A stretch of DNA of 64,000 nucleotides, taken from positions 62,001 to 126,000 of the forward strand of contig CAKQNT010000002.1 of the NCBI GenBank assembly GCA_934255405.1, given 5' to 3'. The translations under genes and the position numbers were made by a program. This DNA comes from an uncultured Alphaproteobacteria bacterium. Its GTDB lineage: Bacteria; Pseudomonadota; Alphaproteobacteria; RF32; CAG-239. The notes under the pieces were generated by a model. That model was not told the origin of the DNA and made no database searches. It was given only the letters and a program-made list of their open reading frames with translations. Below are positions 18,650 through 26,819 of the stretch, one piece after another; positions within the stretch are counted from its first letter, which is position 1; each line of letters starts with the position of its first letter.

Positions 18650-20837
18650 ATGTCTTTTGATTTTAAAATAAGAATTAAAAATATTGGTCCCTTAAAAAAT
18701 GTAGATTACCAAGATAATTTTTCTACGAATAAAACAGTCATTTATGCGAAAAATGGTTCTGGTAAATCTTTTTTTAGTAAAGCTTTGCAGAAGATAGCTA
18801 GCAATGACACATCTGCTCATGACAAATTAATATCTTTCGGTCAGGCGAGAAGTAGTTTTGAATTAACTATAGATCAGCAAGTAACACAAATTAATTTAAT
18901 CAGAGGACAATCTTCCACTATAAGCAATCCAAAGTACATTTTTCATGTTTTTAATTCTGATTATGTGAAGGATAACATCGAAAAAAGAGGTTATTCTCCT
19001 TTAGATAAAAATAGTCGAAGTGGGTATATATTAGGTAAAGAACGAATTGATTTATCCAAAGAAAAAAAACGAATTAGCAGAGTTGGATGCTAGTTTAAGT
19101 AGTTTAAAAATAGAATTACAAGGAAAAATCTCTGGAAATTTATCTGCATACAATAAAAAGTTTGCTTTAGGAAAATTTACTTCTTTTAAAAATATATTAT
19201 CAAAAAAAATAGATAATCTGCCTATTTTTGAACCTAAAGACGTAACGGATGAAATATTAGCACTTAGTACAAAATTTGAAAAAGTGAAAAATTTTCCCGA
19301 AGACTTCACTGACATACAATTACTACCAAAATATTCTGTACCATGTGAATTAAAAAAGATACAAGATAAATTGAAAAGTCCAGTTTCTAAAGTTAAGTTA
19401 GAAGGAAATCTCGAAGAATATATAAATAATAACATAGATTTTATTACAAGGGGTATTTCCATTAAAAAAGGGGATATTTGTCCTTTTTGCCATCAAGAAA
19501 TTTCTCAAAATGCTCAAAAAATAATTATATCATATACTAACTTTTTGCAATCACAAGAAAATGCAACGATGAATTTTTGTAAATCAATGGAAAAATTATT
19601 GGAGAGTTATGTCGAAAACTTAGGAAATATTGCTAATAGTTTAGAAAGAGCAAAGGAAACATATAACTTAATAAAAGGTGACTTAATAAATTTCAAAGTG
19701 AAATGGCATGATATGAACTCATTAAGTAATTTGATTAATGTTACTATTAAACTTTTAGAAAATTTACGCAAAAAATATCAAGATGTAACACAAGAAGTTA
19801 ATATAGATGATGAAATCGTACAATTTGATAATGCTTTCGCTCAGTTAGATAATGATATAGACCTTAATAACGAAGAAATTAAGAAGATTAATCAGAAAAA
19901 AAATGATATGAGTTCTGAACTCAAGAAACTTAAAGAGCAATTGATAAGAAATATAGAAATAGAATTATTTAAAAATGAAAGTGTATTGGATTATGTAAAA
20001 AAGAAAAATCAAAGAGAAAAGCTTTCTGTATTGATAGAAGAAAAAGAGGCAAATACAAAAATTCATAGAGAAGGGAAAATACAACAAACACTGAAATATT
20101 TTCTTAATTTCTTTTTCCAAGATAAATATACATTATCAGATGATTTTATAATTAGTTTTGATCATTATGATATCACTAACGATTTAGAACATGTTTTGAG
20201 CGATGGGGAAAAAACAATAATAGCCTTTTGTCATTACCTAGCTGAAACACATACTCTTATAAAAAATATTGATGATTACCAAAGAGTATTTTTCATAATA
20301 GATGACCCCATCTCCAGTTTAGATTCTGATTACATTTTTTCAATGATACAACTTATCCGACATATGAATGAATATTTTTCAATATCCCATGATAAATATA
20401 TAATATTGACACATAATATTGAGTTTATGAGTTTATTGAAAAGAAATAATATCTGTTCCAATTATTTAGAATTAACCGATGGATTGTTTCATAAGATAAT
20501 AGACAATAGATTTAATATCCCATATGTTTCGCATCTCTCAGATTTATATAAAATATATAATGGATTATCTGAACCTTGTCATACTACTCTTAACAGTATG
20601 AGACAGGTGTTAGAAGGTATACGTACATTTATGTCTCCATCTAAAACACTAGAAGAGTTTATAAAAGGGACGCCAGAATTAAAAGATACTGAACTGTATT
20701 CTAGAATTCAAGATGGTTCACATGGGGATATTTTCTTGGGACAAACAATCAATAATTTGGAAATAAAAGCATTAGTAAAGTGTATAATTGAATATATTAG
20801 AAAATCATCATTTACAGATCAATTAAACCAACTTTAA
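18650..20837 (+). pseudogene. Frameshifted AAA_13 ATPase, RloC/PrrC-like
   Basis: Two overlapping frames make one protein of about 728 residues. Frame one (18650 to about 19069) has the Walker A motif AKNGSGKS (residues 33-40). A +1 shift at an A8 run (19062-19069) leads to the rest. That part has a long coiled coil with a central CPFC zinc-hook-like pair (near residues 278-281), an LSDGEK signature, a Walker B FFIIDDPISSLD and an ILTHN switch. It ends with RQVLE and a His about 36 residues later (GSHGD). ABC ATPase halves with a zinc hook and a C-terminal Arg-x3-Glu...His set resemble the RloC/PrrC anticodon nucleases, but related AAA_13 proteins share parts of this. The frame break may be decay, homopolymer error or phase variation. 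Confidence 0.7.
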
Positions 20838-20862
20838 CTGGGCGTTTTAAGTATATCTTGTT

Positions 20863-21633
20863 TTATGCAACCATATTATACTCTCCCCAATTTATATCAA
20901 AAAGCAGATTAGAAGGTTGAATACGCGCTCTCCAATCCGCCTTACTAAAAGGATTGATACTCTTTAAGCAATAATAAATAACACCGTAGTAATCAGAGCC
21001 ACAATGATAAATATCTTCTAAACAACATATACTCCTGTCTAATCTTAAATCATCACAAGTCTTTTCTAATGCAACTTTAATAGCGTTAGTATCATATTTT
21101 TGGGTACTGATTAAAATATGAAAGTGATATGTGTAACAGTTTTTATCACCAAATTCGGCAAAAGAGAAAAAGTGAACGTGTTTCTTTTTCCAATGAGTAC
21201 CGGCAATATTACGTTCAAACTGTTGCATAAAATGTTTAAGGTAAAAAGTTGCTGTTTCTAAATTACAGCTTCTCATACTTGGAGGAAAGTGTATCGTTAG
21301 AAAATGCGTTGGATGTGTGCCTGCTACCCAATCATATATCTTACGTAGTCTCTTTTCATAAGGATTGTTTAAATCATGAGGATAGGATTTTTTTATTTTT
21401 GGTTGTTTTAATATATCAGTGTCGCAAGTATTTGAGCAGCCATCATTGCCGTCAGAGCTAACACAAAGCGATGGATTATCTTCAAGAGTATCATTATCAT
21501 TTTTATCTCCTTGATGTTGTTTATATTTAGCAATTAGTAAAATTTTATGATTTTTTATTTGTTCTTGATATTGTCGTATTCTCTGTAATATCTGTTTTAT
21601 TGTTTTTCTCATATTAGTTATTCCCATAAACAT
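20863..21633 (-). CDS. HUH-endonuclease-like replication/relaxase protein
   Basis: A 256-residue protein whose C-terminal two thirds have the order expected of a rolling-circle HUH domain: a strand FLTIHFP, then YHFHILIST with His-Phe-His as the metal-binding HUH triplet, then YYGVIYYCLK with Tyr and Lys in the catalytic-helix position. The N-terminus is a basic helical region followed by a low-complexity acidic linker. An ATG seven codons in (21612) is preceded by GGGA and may be the true start. The gene converges with the RloC-like gene (25 bases apart). It probably nicks DNA for replication or transfer of the element; the exact family is unassigned. Confidence 0.55.
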   Translation of the reverse strand: MFMGITNMRKTIKQILQRIRQYQEQIKNHKILLIAKYKQHQGDKNDNDTLEDNPSLCVSSDGNDGCSNTCDTDILKQPKIKKSYPHDLNNPYEKRLRKIYDWVAGTHPTHFLTIHFPPSMRSCNLETATFYLKHFMQQFERNIAGTHWKKKHVHFFSFAEFGDKNCYTYHFHILISTQKYDTNAIKVALEKTCDDLRLDRSICCLEDIYHCGSDYYGVIYYCLKSINPFSKADWRARIQPSNLLFDINWGEYNMVA

Positions 21634-21915
21634 TAATCTTTATATTTTACTACTTGACAGCTTCTATCGATGTTATCTCCTCGCTGCTCAATAGATAAAG
21701 TTGCTCGAATGGCGACATGTTTGACTAAATCGCCTTATTGTGCTTGATAACAAAGGCTTTTGACTTGATACTAAGCATCAAATTTTATGACCTTCTGATT
21801 CATAGAACACGAAAATTTGAGTGACTCATAATGTGTGAATTTTTAAAAATGAAAAAATTTTGGAATCATTTAAGGATAAAATGCGTTATTAGCTGTATGA
21901 ACGGAATAGCTTATT

Positions 21916-21948
21916 TTGATTAACTATTTTCCGCAGATAGTTAATCAA
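21916..21948. repeat. Perfect 12-bp hairpin near the HUH gene
   Basis: TTGATTAACTAT pairs with ATAGTTAATCAA around the 9-base loop TTTCCGCAG. It lies in a 500-base non-coding stretch (21634-22132) between the HUH gene and the Fic gene. Such loops are common nick sites for HUH enzymes, so it is a candidate origin; that is inference. The remainder of the stretch is AT-rich without genes, apart from the Fic promoter/operator. Confidence 0.5.
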
Positions 21949-22070
21949 TCCTACTATGAAAGCAGACCCTTAAAATACAACACGCGCGTAATGAAGGCCT
22001 AAAATAGGCTATTTTTAGTAATTTATCAGTCTTTTTTCTTATATGATGTTGCAAAAAATTAAAAAATCAT

Positions 22071-22122
22071 TTGACTAATCGTAACAAAAATGTTACGATT
22101 CAGCTATAAAAATGTTACGATT
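22071..22122 (+). promoter_or_regulatory. Promoter and operator of the Fic-family gene
   Basis: TTGACT (22071-22076), 17 bases, TACGAT (22094-22099) form a promoter. The perfect inverted repeat AATCGTAAC-aaaaat-GTTACGATT (22077-22100) fills its spacer and -10 box. The right half, AAAAATGTTACGATT, is repeated at 22108-22122, just before the ribosome-binding site. The encoded protein has an N-terminal winged-helix domain, so binding here would give autorepression. Confidence 0.7.
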
Positions 22123-22132
22123 GGAGCAAAAT

Positions 22133-23176
22133 ATGTATAATAAACGTCAGGAACTGATTTTGGATTTTATCAAAGATAATCCGATGTGCAAGCGGGAAGA
22201 TATTGAAAAATTTTTATCCGCGATGAATCAAGATGTTACGAAAATGACCATAACTCGTGACTTAAAAATGTTGATAAATGACGGGTTGGTTGAAAAGTTC
22301 GGTTCAGCAAAGGCTACGGTCTATAAAGCTTTAAAACGTCTTGATGTTTTGGGAAAGATAGACGTTGAAACATACTTTATGCATGATCAGGATGAACGTG
22401 CACCTCAGGATATTCATTTTAACTTTGATATATATGCCGGTTTGAAAAATCTTTTGAATGATAAGGAAAAGGCAGAGCTTAAAGAGTTAAACGAAACATA
22501 TTTAAGCAAAAAATCCGGACTTTCCCCGAAGTTATTACAAAAAGAATTTGAGCGTTTGACGGTTGAACTCGCCTGGAAATCATCGAAAATCGAAGGTAAT
22601 ACCTATACTTTACTCGATACAGAGCGCTTGTTAAAGGAGCATGTGTCAGCCAAAGGTAAGACATTGGAAGAAACCAATATGGTGTTAAACCATAAAAAAG
22701 CTTTGGATTTTGTATTAAAAGCTCCGGAGCAGTATAAACAGCTTAATATTACGAAAATCGAAGACATCCACCGCTTACTCGTTTCTGATTTGAATGTCAC
22801 AACCGGAATTCGTAACGGCAAGGTCGGAATCGTCGGAACAAATTACAAACCGTTGGACAATGCTTATCAAATTAAAGATGCGTTACAAGCTTTGATTGAA
22901 GTGATTAACCGGACGGAAAACCCGATTGAAAAAGCTTTAATCGCAGTTTTAATGATTGCTTATATTCAGCCTTTTGAAGATGGTAACAAACGCACATCTC
23001 GTATTTTAGGCAATGCATTGTTGTTGGCCAATGACTACTGTCCGTTGTCATATCGTAGCGTTGATGAAGTTGAGTATAAAAAAGCAATCATTATGTTTTA
23101 TGAGCAAAATAACGCGACGTACTTCAAAAAGCTGTTCTTGGATCAATATAAACAGGCTGTAAAGAAATATTTTTAA
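22133..23176 (+). CDS. Winged-helix/Fic-fold protein with altered catalytic motif
   Basis: A 347-residue protein. Residues 1-70 form a helix-turn-helix of the DeoR/winged type (KREDIEKFLS, TITRDLKMLINDGLVEK). Residues 130-340 form a Fic domain. The inhibitory motif SSKIEGN (residues 150-156) is intact, but the active-site motif reads QPFEDGNKRTSR, with Gln279 (codon CAG at 22967) in place of the catalytic His of HPFxxGNxxR. AMP transfer is therefore doubtful; the protein may act as a repressor or sensor. The ATG at 22133 has GGAGC 5 bases upstream. An inverted-repeat operator overlaps its promoter. Confidence 0.85.
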   Translation: MYNKRQELILDFIKDNPMCKREDIEKFLSAMNQDVTKMTITRDLKMLINDGLVEKFGSAKATVYKALKRLDVLGKIDVETYFMHDQDERAPQDIHFNFDIYAGLKNLLNDKEKAELKELNETYLSKKSGLSPKLLQKEFERLTVELAWKSSKIEGNTYTLLDTERLLKEHVSAKGKTLEETNMVLNHKKALDFVLKAPEQYKQLNITKIEDIHRLLVSDLNVTTGIRNGKVGIVGTNYKPLDNAYQIKDALQALIEVINRTENPIEKALIAVLMIAYIQPFEDGNKRTSRILGNALLLANDYCPLSYRSVDEVEYKKAIIMFYEQNNATYFKKLFLDQYKQAVKKYF

Positions 23177-23255
23177 GCTTGAATTATGATTTAATTCGGT
23201 TTCGACCGGTTTTTATTCGTCTGATGTGTTCTTATATTTGTGGGCACGTCATAAT

Positions 23256-23291
23256 GAAAAAGGTGCCGATACCCGAAAATACCGACACCTT
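23256..23291 (-). terminator. Terminator of the cytosine methyltransferase gene
   Basis: AAGGTGCCGATA (23260-23271) pairs with TACCGACACCTT (23280-23291) with two imperfect pairs. On the minus strand it is followed by TTTTTCATT, 20 bases past the methyltransferase stop. Confidence 0.7.
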
Positions 23292-23310
23292 ATGCTAATT
23301 CATGTCATAA

Positions 23311-24408
23311 TTAGTCAAAGAGACCTCTCATTATGGCGAGCACGTGCAGCGGAGCAAAGCACTCACCAAACGCATCACGAATCAGCTTATCACTTGCCCA
23401 CTCGGGAATGGGATAATCGTCCGGCAATCCAGTTACACGCAATAATTCAAGTACCGTCAAAGGTCTTGCATCACTGTATGTCCCGTCTGGAAGCAGTCTT
23501 CCCGGATGACAATTGCAAAAGCCTGAAACTCCCTTAGAGTCGCAGAGTATCGTATTGCATGGTTCATCCCATGCTTTACGTTGAAAACTGCAACGAAATC
23601 GGGCTTTACTCGGACTGCCGTCAACGTTAACAGGCTTCCAAACCAAGTTGTCATGAGCAGAACAACCGGTTGGCGTATGTTTCATAACCTCGATTTGAGG
23701 TAATGCCCACATAGGTGCAACGTGATACTTCAGATTACTTCTTTGCCCACATTCAAGCGATGGAAGGTCTCCGATGGCATCTTGCAGGGTAAGAACTTCA
23801 TCAAAAGGCTTAGGCAACTCCCATGCTTTAGCTTTACGAGCTAAAATGACAGCTCTTCTGCGGTTTTGAGGAACGAAAAAATTTGCTGCATTTTGTACAC
23901 CATGATGTACGATGTAGCCCATTTTTCTAAGTTCTTCAACGATGTATTCTCCAACGATACGACCGTCATCCAGTTTAACTGTTAACATCTGTGGAACATT
24001 CTCAATGAGAATCCACTCAGGAACTGTGTACTTGATAAACTCAAGCGTCGGCTCAAAGAGATGTCCACGCTTATCAGACGGGTTACGCCTAGAATTCGAC
24101 AAAGTATAACTTTGACACGGAGGACTAGCCATCTCTCCAGTACAACCTTTTTCTTTATGCAGTCGTACGAGCTTTTTGAAAGTCTTTTTCTCCAAAATAT
24201 CTCCGCATACTACATCGCATTCTGGATAAATTTCTTTAGCCCATTTAGCTCTTTGAGGTACAATTTCATTGCCTACAGCACAGACTAAGCCTACGTTGTC
24301 TTTCAAATAGTATTCACCAATACCACACGATTTAAACAGTGAGGTATAATATATCGGTTCTTTCGGTTTTTTGAAATCCCCGATTATTCTCTTTATATAA
24401 TTTTGCAT
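23311..24408 (-). CDS. DNA (cytosine-5) methyltransferase
   Basis: A 365-residue enzyme with the ordered motifs of C5 methyltransferases. These are a divergent motif I (SLFKSCGIGEYYL), the catalytic SPPCQSYTLSN with Cys98, ENVP (residues 136-139) and QNRRR (residues 181-185), followed by a target-recognition region and a C-terminal motif IX/X region. It transfers a methyl group from AdoMet to C5 of cytosine; the target sequence is unknown. The start at 24408 is chosen for GGAG 10 bases upstream; an in-frame ATG at 24465 lacks one. No restriction endonuclease gene is adjacent, so it is an orphan methylase of the island. Confidence 0.88.
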   Translation of the reverse strand: MQNYIKRIIGDFKKPKEPIYYTSLFKSCGIGEYYLKDNVGLVCAVGNEIVPQRAKWAKEIYPECDVVCGDILEKKTFKKLVRLHKEKGCTGEMASPPCQSYTLSNSRRNPSDKRGHLFEPTLEFIKYTVPEWILIENVPQMLTVKLDDGRIVGEYIVEELRKMGYIVHHGVQNAANFFVPQNRRRAVILARKAKAWELPKPFDEVLTLQDAIGDLPSLECGQRSNLKYHVAPMWALPQIEVMKHTPTGCSAHDNLVWKPVNVDGSPSKARFRCSFQRKAWDEPCNTILCDSKGVSGFCNCHPGRLLPDGTYSDARPLTVLELLRVTGLPDDYPIPEWASDKLIRDAFGECFAPLHVLAIMRGLFD

Positions 24409-24455
24409 ATTGCAAAAACTCCATAAAATATTATTTTTATAAAAATTAGAGTTGG

Positions 24456-24491
24456 GTATCCTCATACCCGCAGAGCAAATTTTTTTGCTCT
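24456..24491 (-). promoter_or_regulatory. Two small hairpins upstream of the methyltransferase gene
   Basis: GGGTAT/ATACCC with a 4-base loop (24456-24471) and AGAGCAAA/TTTGCTCT (24472-24491) stand directly side by side, about 50-80 bases before the chosen start. They could be an operator pair or a leader structure. The function is not known. Confidence 0.35.
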
Positions 24492-24678
24492 TATAAGGAG
24501 GAACTGTTTAAAATCAGGGCTTTTAAAATTTTTTTTAAAAATTTGGTATGTATATAGATTAACCATTTGAATCTACGAAAGAAAAAATTACATTTTTAAA
24601 ACCATATTTTTTGCACGACGTTGAATAAAAACGTGTACATTTTGTAAAATTCGCCTTATAATATATTTAAAGATTTAA

Positions 24679-24699
24679 GTGCGATGCATACTGTGATGC
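24679..24699. repeat. Island end repeat similar to 16841-16861
   Basis: A 21-base stretch here differs at only two positions from 16841-16861; both contain two GATGC words flanking ACTGT. The left copy lies inside the integrase start region, 146 bases from the left attachment core, and this copy lies 73 bases before the right core. They may be arm-type recombinase sites or a relic of another integrase start. The rest of 24492-24678 is AT-rich and shows nothing. Confidence 0.45.
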
Positions 24700-24771
24700 T
24701 TTTGGTTGAAATCAGAGGTAAGCAAAATGCAAAAGCAAGTAAAATCAATACTTTTATAAAAAATGGAGTGG

Positions 24772-24789
24772 ATCCCTTCGCCCGCTCCA
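24772..24789 (+). repeat. Second attachment-site repeat (tRNA-Gly 3' end copy)
   Basis: Exact copy of the last 18 bases of tRNA-Gly. It is embedded in an inverted repeat AAAAATGGAG/CTCCATTTTT (24759-24794). The 40 bases from 24780 to 24819, including the following terminator, are repeated exactly at 25631-25670, so a second small element lies between these two copies. Confidence 0.85.
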
Positions 24790-24794
24790 TTTTT

Positions 24795-24820
24795 AAGCCT
24801 CCTTTAGGGAGGCTTTTTTT
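24795..24820 (+). terminator. Terminator, ancestral tRNA-Gly type (copy 1)
   Basis: AAGCCTCC pairs with GGAGGCTT around a 5-base loop, followed by a T run. An identical copy occurs at about 25646-25670. It probably ended the original tRNA-Gly transcript before integration separated them. Confidence 0.75.
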
Positions 24821-24858
24821 GTATTGTTTAAAGTTTGATTGATGCTTATCGGTCAAAC

Positions 24859-24898
24859 AAAAAACCATTGCCAATGATTAAATTAGCAATGGTTTTTT
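24859..24898 (-). terminator. Terminator of the 177-aa gene
   Basis: AAAAAACCATTGC and GCAATGGTTTTTT form a perfect 13-bp stem with a 14-base loop. On the minus strand it ends the 177-aa gene, 26 bases after its stop. Confidence 0.85.
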
Positions 24899-24923
24899 TA
24901 TGATTATAAGTTGTAACTAAGCA

Positions 24924-25457
24924 TTATCTGCCGTTATTCTTCCAGTTCAAGAAGGCATTATCAAATGCTCCTTTCTTCTTCTGCTCTTGCTCATAAACAT
25001 AGTCCAGTGCCGCGAAGACCACATTCTCAGTACCTTCAGGTACATATTCATTAAAAGTTTCAGCAAGATTAGGGGCTTTTTCTGCTAATACTTTGCCCAT
25101 CTTTTCAGGTTTACTAACAGCGTCTTCGGCGTCCATTGGATAGGAGCGTTTTTGTTGTTTGCTACTATTAAAATTGCCAATAATGACGTTCAATTCACCA
25201 TTTTTCGATTGATTGTCTACGGTTGTTTCGAAATGTAAATAATCATCACCTCTGACTAAAACAACATCAAAACCTGGGTTTTTGTATCTCTGACTTTCTG
25301 GGTACTCAGCTACAATGACATTTGTTCCATCTTTGTGTCTATAGGAAGTGCTTCCGCTGGGGCCGCGACCTCGCTTTACATCAATACTTTTGCGAAATTG
25401 CTTTTCTTTATTGTTTAATTCTCCAACAGCAACAATATTATCTAAAACACGTTTCAT
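24924..25457 (-). CDS. 177-aa unknown protein, sole cargo of a small island
   Basis: A soluble, highly charged protein that I do not recognise. It has a basic N-terminal segment with a Gly/Arg stretch (KRGRGPSGS), a central beta-rich part (NVIVAEYP, FDVVLVRGDDYLHFETTV) and a helical C-terminus (VVFAALDYVYEQEQKKKG). There is no signal peptide or membrane helix. The ATG has AGGAGA 6 bases upstream, and a strong terminator follows, so it is a complete transcription unit. It is the only gene between two 40-base direct repeats derived from the tRNA-Gly 3' end. That position is usual for anti-phage or toxin cargo, but nothing in the protein proves either. Confidence 0.6.
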   Translation of the reverse strand: MKRVLDNIVAVGELNNKEKQFRKSIDVKRGRGPSGSTSYRHKDGTNVIVAEYPESQRYKNPGFDVVLVRGDDYLHFETTVDNQSKNGELNVIIGNFNSSKQQKRSYPMDAEDAVSKPEKMGKVLAEKAPNLAETFNEYVPEGTENVVFAALDYVYEQEQKKKGAFDNAFLNWKNNGR

Positions 25458-25610
25458 AATCTTTCTCCTAATTGTTAATGTGTTAAATCCTATTGTTCAT
25501 TTTACCCCCCCATTTTTTGTCAAGAATTTTCGCAAATTTTTTAAATTTTATTTCAAATTGTTATGATTACTGCTGTTAGCTGTGTATCTAAAATTTTACC
25601 ATGATTGGTG

Positions 25611-25670
25611 TCGAAGGGGCAAATTACTTTGCCCGCTCCATTTTTAAGCCTCCTTTAGGGAGGCTTTTTT
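25611..25670 (+). repeat. Third, degenerate tRNA-Gly 3' end with duplicated terminator
   Basis: Positions 25611-25640 match the tRNA-Gly T-arm and acceptor end at about 23 of 30 bases, with the last 10 exact. Positions 25631-25670 are identical over 40 bases to 24780-24819. This marks the right end of the composite island; core genes resume at 25679. Confidence 0.75.
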
Positions 25671-25678
25671 GTGTTTAT

Positions 25679-26197
25679 TTATAATTTTAGCACGATGCCA
25701 ATTAGGGCTGAGAGGCAAAGATATAGTATCGGGCTTTTTTTCCAAAAGTGAATGGCCGCTAAAAACGCGATGAAGACAATTCCGGACAGCAAATCGGTGA
25801 GAGACAGCTGGGCAATTTGCAATCCGGCAAACAATATAAGAGCTAAAACTGCCGGTCTGATGCCGGATAGCACAGTCTGAACGCGGTGGTTGCATTGATA
25901 TTTGTCCATCAGTTTGGCAACCATGATGATAACAATCACTGAGGGGCTGACTAATCCGAGAGTGGCAATGATTGCGCCCAAGATTCCGCCGGCATTAAAA
26001 CCGGCATAGGTGGACATATTTACTCCCAGTGGTCCTGGGGTGGATTCGGCAATGGCAATCATATCTGCCAGTTCTTTGGTGGTGAACCAGCCATAAGTTG
26101 CCGACAAATCAAATAAAAACGGCACGGTGACCAGTCCGCCGCCGATGGCAAATAGTCCGATTTTGAAAAATTCATAAAAAAGTTGCAAATATATCAT
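25679..26197 (-). CDS. ChrA-type chromate transporter, half 2
   Basis: A 172-residue membrane protein of the CHR family in its short, single-domain form. It carries the FFKIGLFAIGGGLVTVPFL start, the GWFTTKELADMIAIAESTPGP motif and about six hydrophobic segments. Short CHR proteins normally occur as adjacent pairs with opposite membrane topology, as here. The family exports chromate or related oxyanions; the real substrate in this organism is unknown. Its start overlaps the stop of the other half by 4 bases. The gene lies just outside the island's right repeat. Confidence 0.88.
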   Translation of the reverse strand: MIYLQLFYEFFKIGLFAIGGGLVTVPFLFDLSATYGWFTTKELADMIAIAESTPGPLGVNMSTYAGFNAGGILGAIIATLGLVSPSVIVIIMVAKLMDKYQCNHRVQTVLSGIRPAVLALILFAGLQIAQLSLTDLLSGIVFIAFLAAIHFWKKSPILYLCLSALIGIVLKL

Positions 26198-26736
26198 TGT
26201 TTGCGTCTCCGAAATTCTTCACAAATCAGTGCGGCGGCAGCGGCAATCAGAACAATCCAAACCGCGCTAAAGTTTAAGCCGACTAACAGTAATAAAGCAC
26301 AGGCAAAAATCGCCAGACTTTGGTAGCCTTTGACATTCTTTTTCCAAAGCCCGTACACAATATCGGTAATTAGGGCTACAACGCAAATGCGAATTCCGGC
26401 AAAAGCATACGCAACATAGCGCTCGTGCATGAATCTGCTTAGGGCGGCGGCAATCATTATAATGATAAGCAAAGATGGAAGAATTATCCCAAGGGTGGAA
26501 AAAATCGCGCCCCAAATGCCTTTTTGCCGATAACCGATAAAAGTGGCAACGTTTACGGCGATAACTCCGGGGGTGCATTGCCCGATAGAATATAAATCCA
26601 GCAATTCTTCTTCGCTAAGGAAGCCGCGCTTATGAACAACCTCGCTTTGCAACAGCGGCAGCATGGCATAGCCGCCGCCAAAGGTGAAAAGACCAATCTT
26701 AAAAAACAGTATAGTCAGTTCTAATAAATCTCGCAT
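26194..26736 (-). CDS. ChrA-type chromate transporter, half 1
   Basis: A 180-residue CHR-family half-transporter with LFFKIGLFTFGGGYAMLPLLQ, the RGFLSEEELLDLYSIGQCTPGVIAVNVATFIGYR region split over two helices, and further membrane segments. It is the upstream partner of the second half at 25679-26197, with a 4-base overlap that ensures equal synthesis. The two genes form one leftward operon, divergent from the transhydrogenase genes 83 bases away. Confidence 0.88.
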   Translation of the reverse strand: MRDLLELTILFFKIGLFTFGGGYAMLPLLQSEVVHKRGFLSEEELLDLYSIGQCTPGVIAVNVATFIGYRQKGIWGAIFSTLGIILPSLLIIIMIAAALSRFMHERYVAYAFAGIRICVVALITDIVYGLWKKNVKGYQSLAIFACALLLLVGLNFSAVWIVLIAAAAALICEEFRRRKQ

Positions 26737-26819
26737 AATTTTTTGCTTCAGCCTGTTAAATACAATCGGTGAGATTATATAGTTTTTAGTTTTACATAAG
26801 GTTAAGATTGGAAAGCAAA

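Noticed and set aside
24656..24874. 72-aa minus-strand reading frame
   Set aside because: It runs through the attachment repeat and its terminator, has no ribosome-binding site, and its composition follows the repeat structure.
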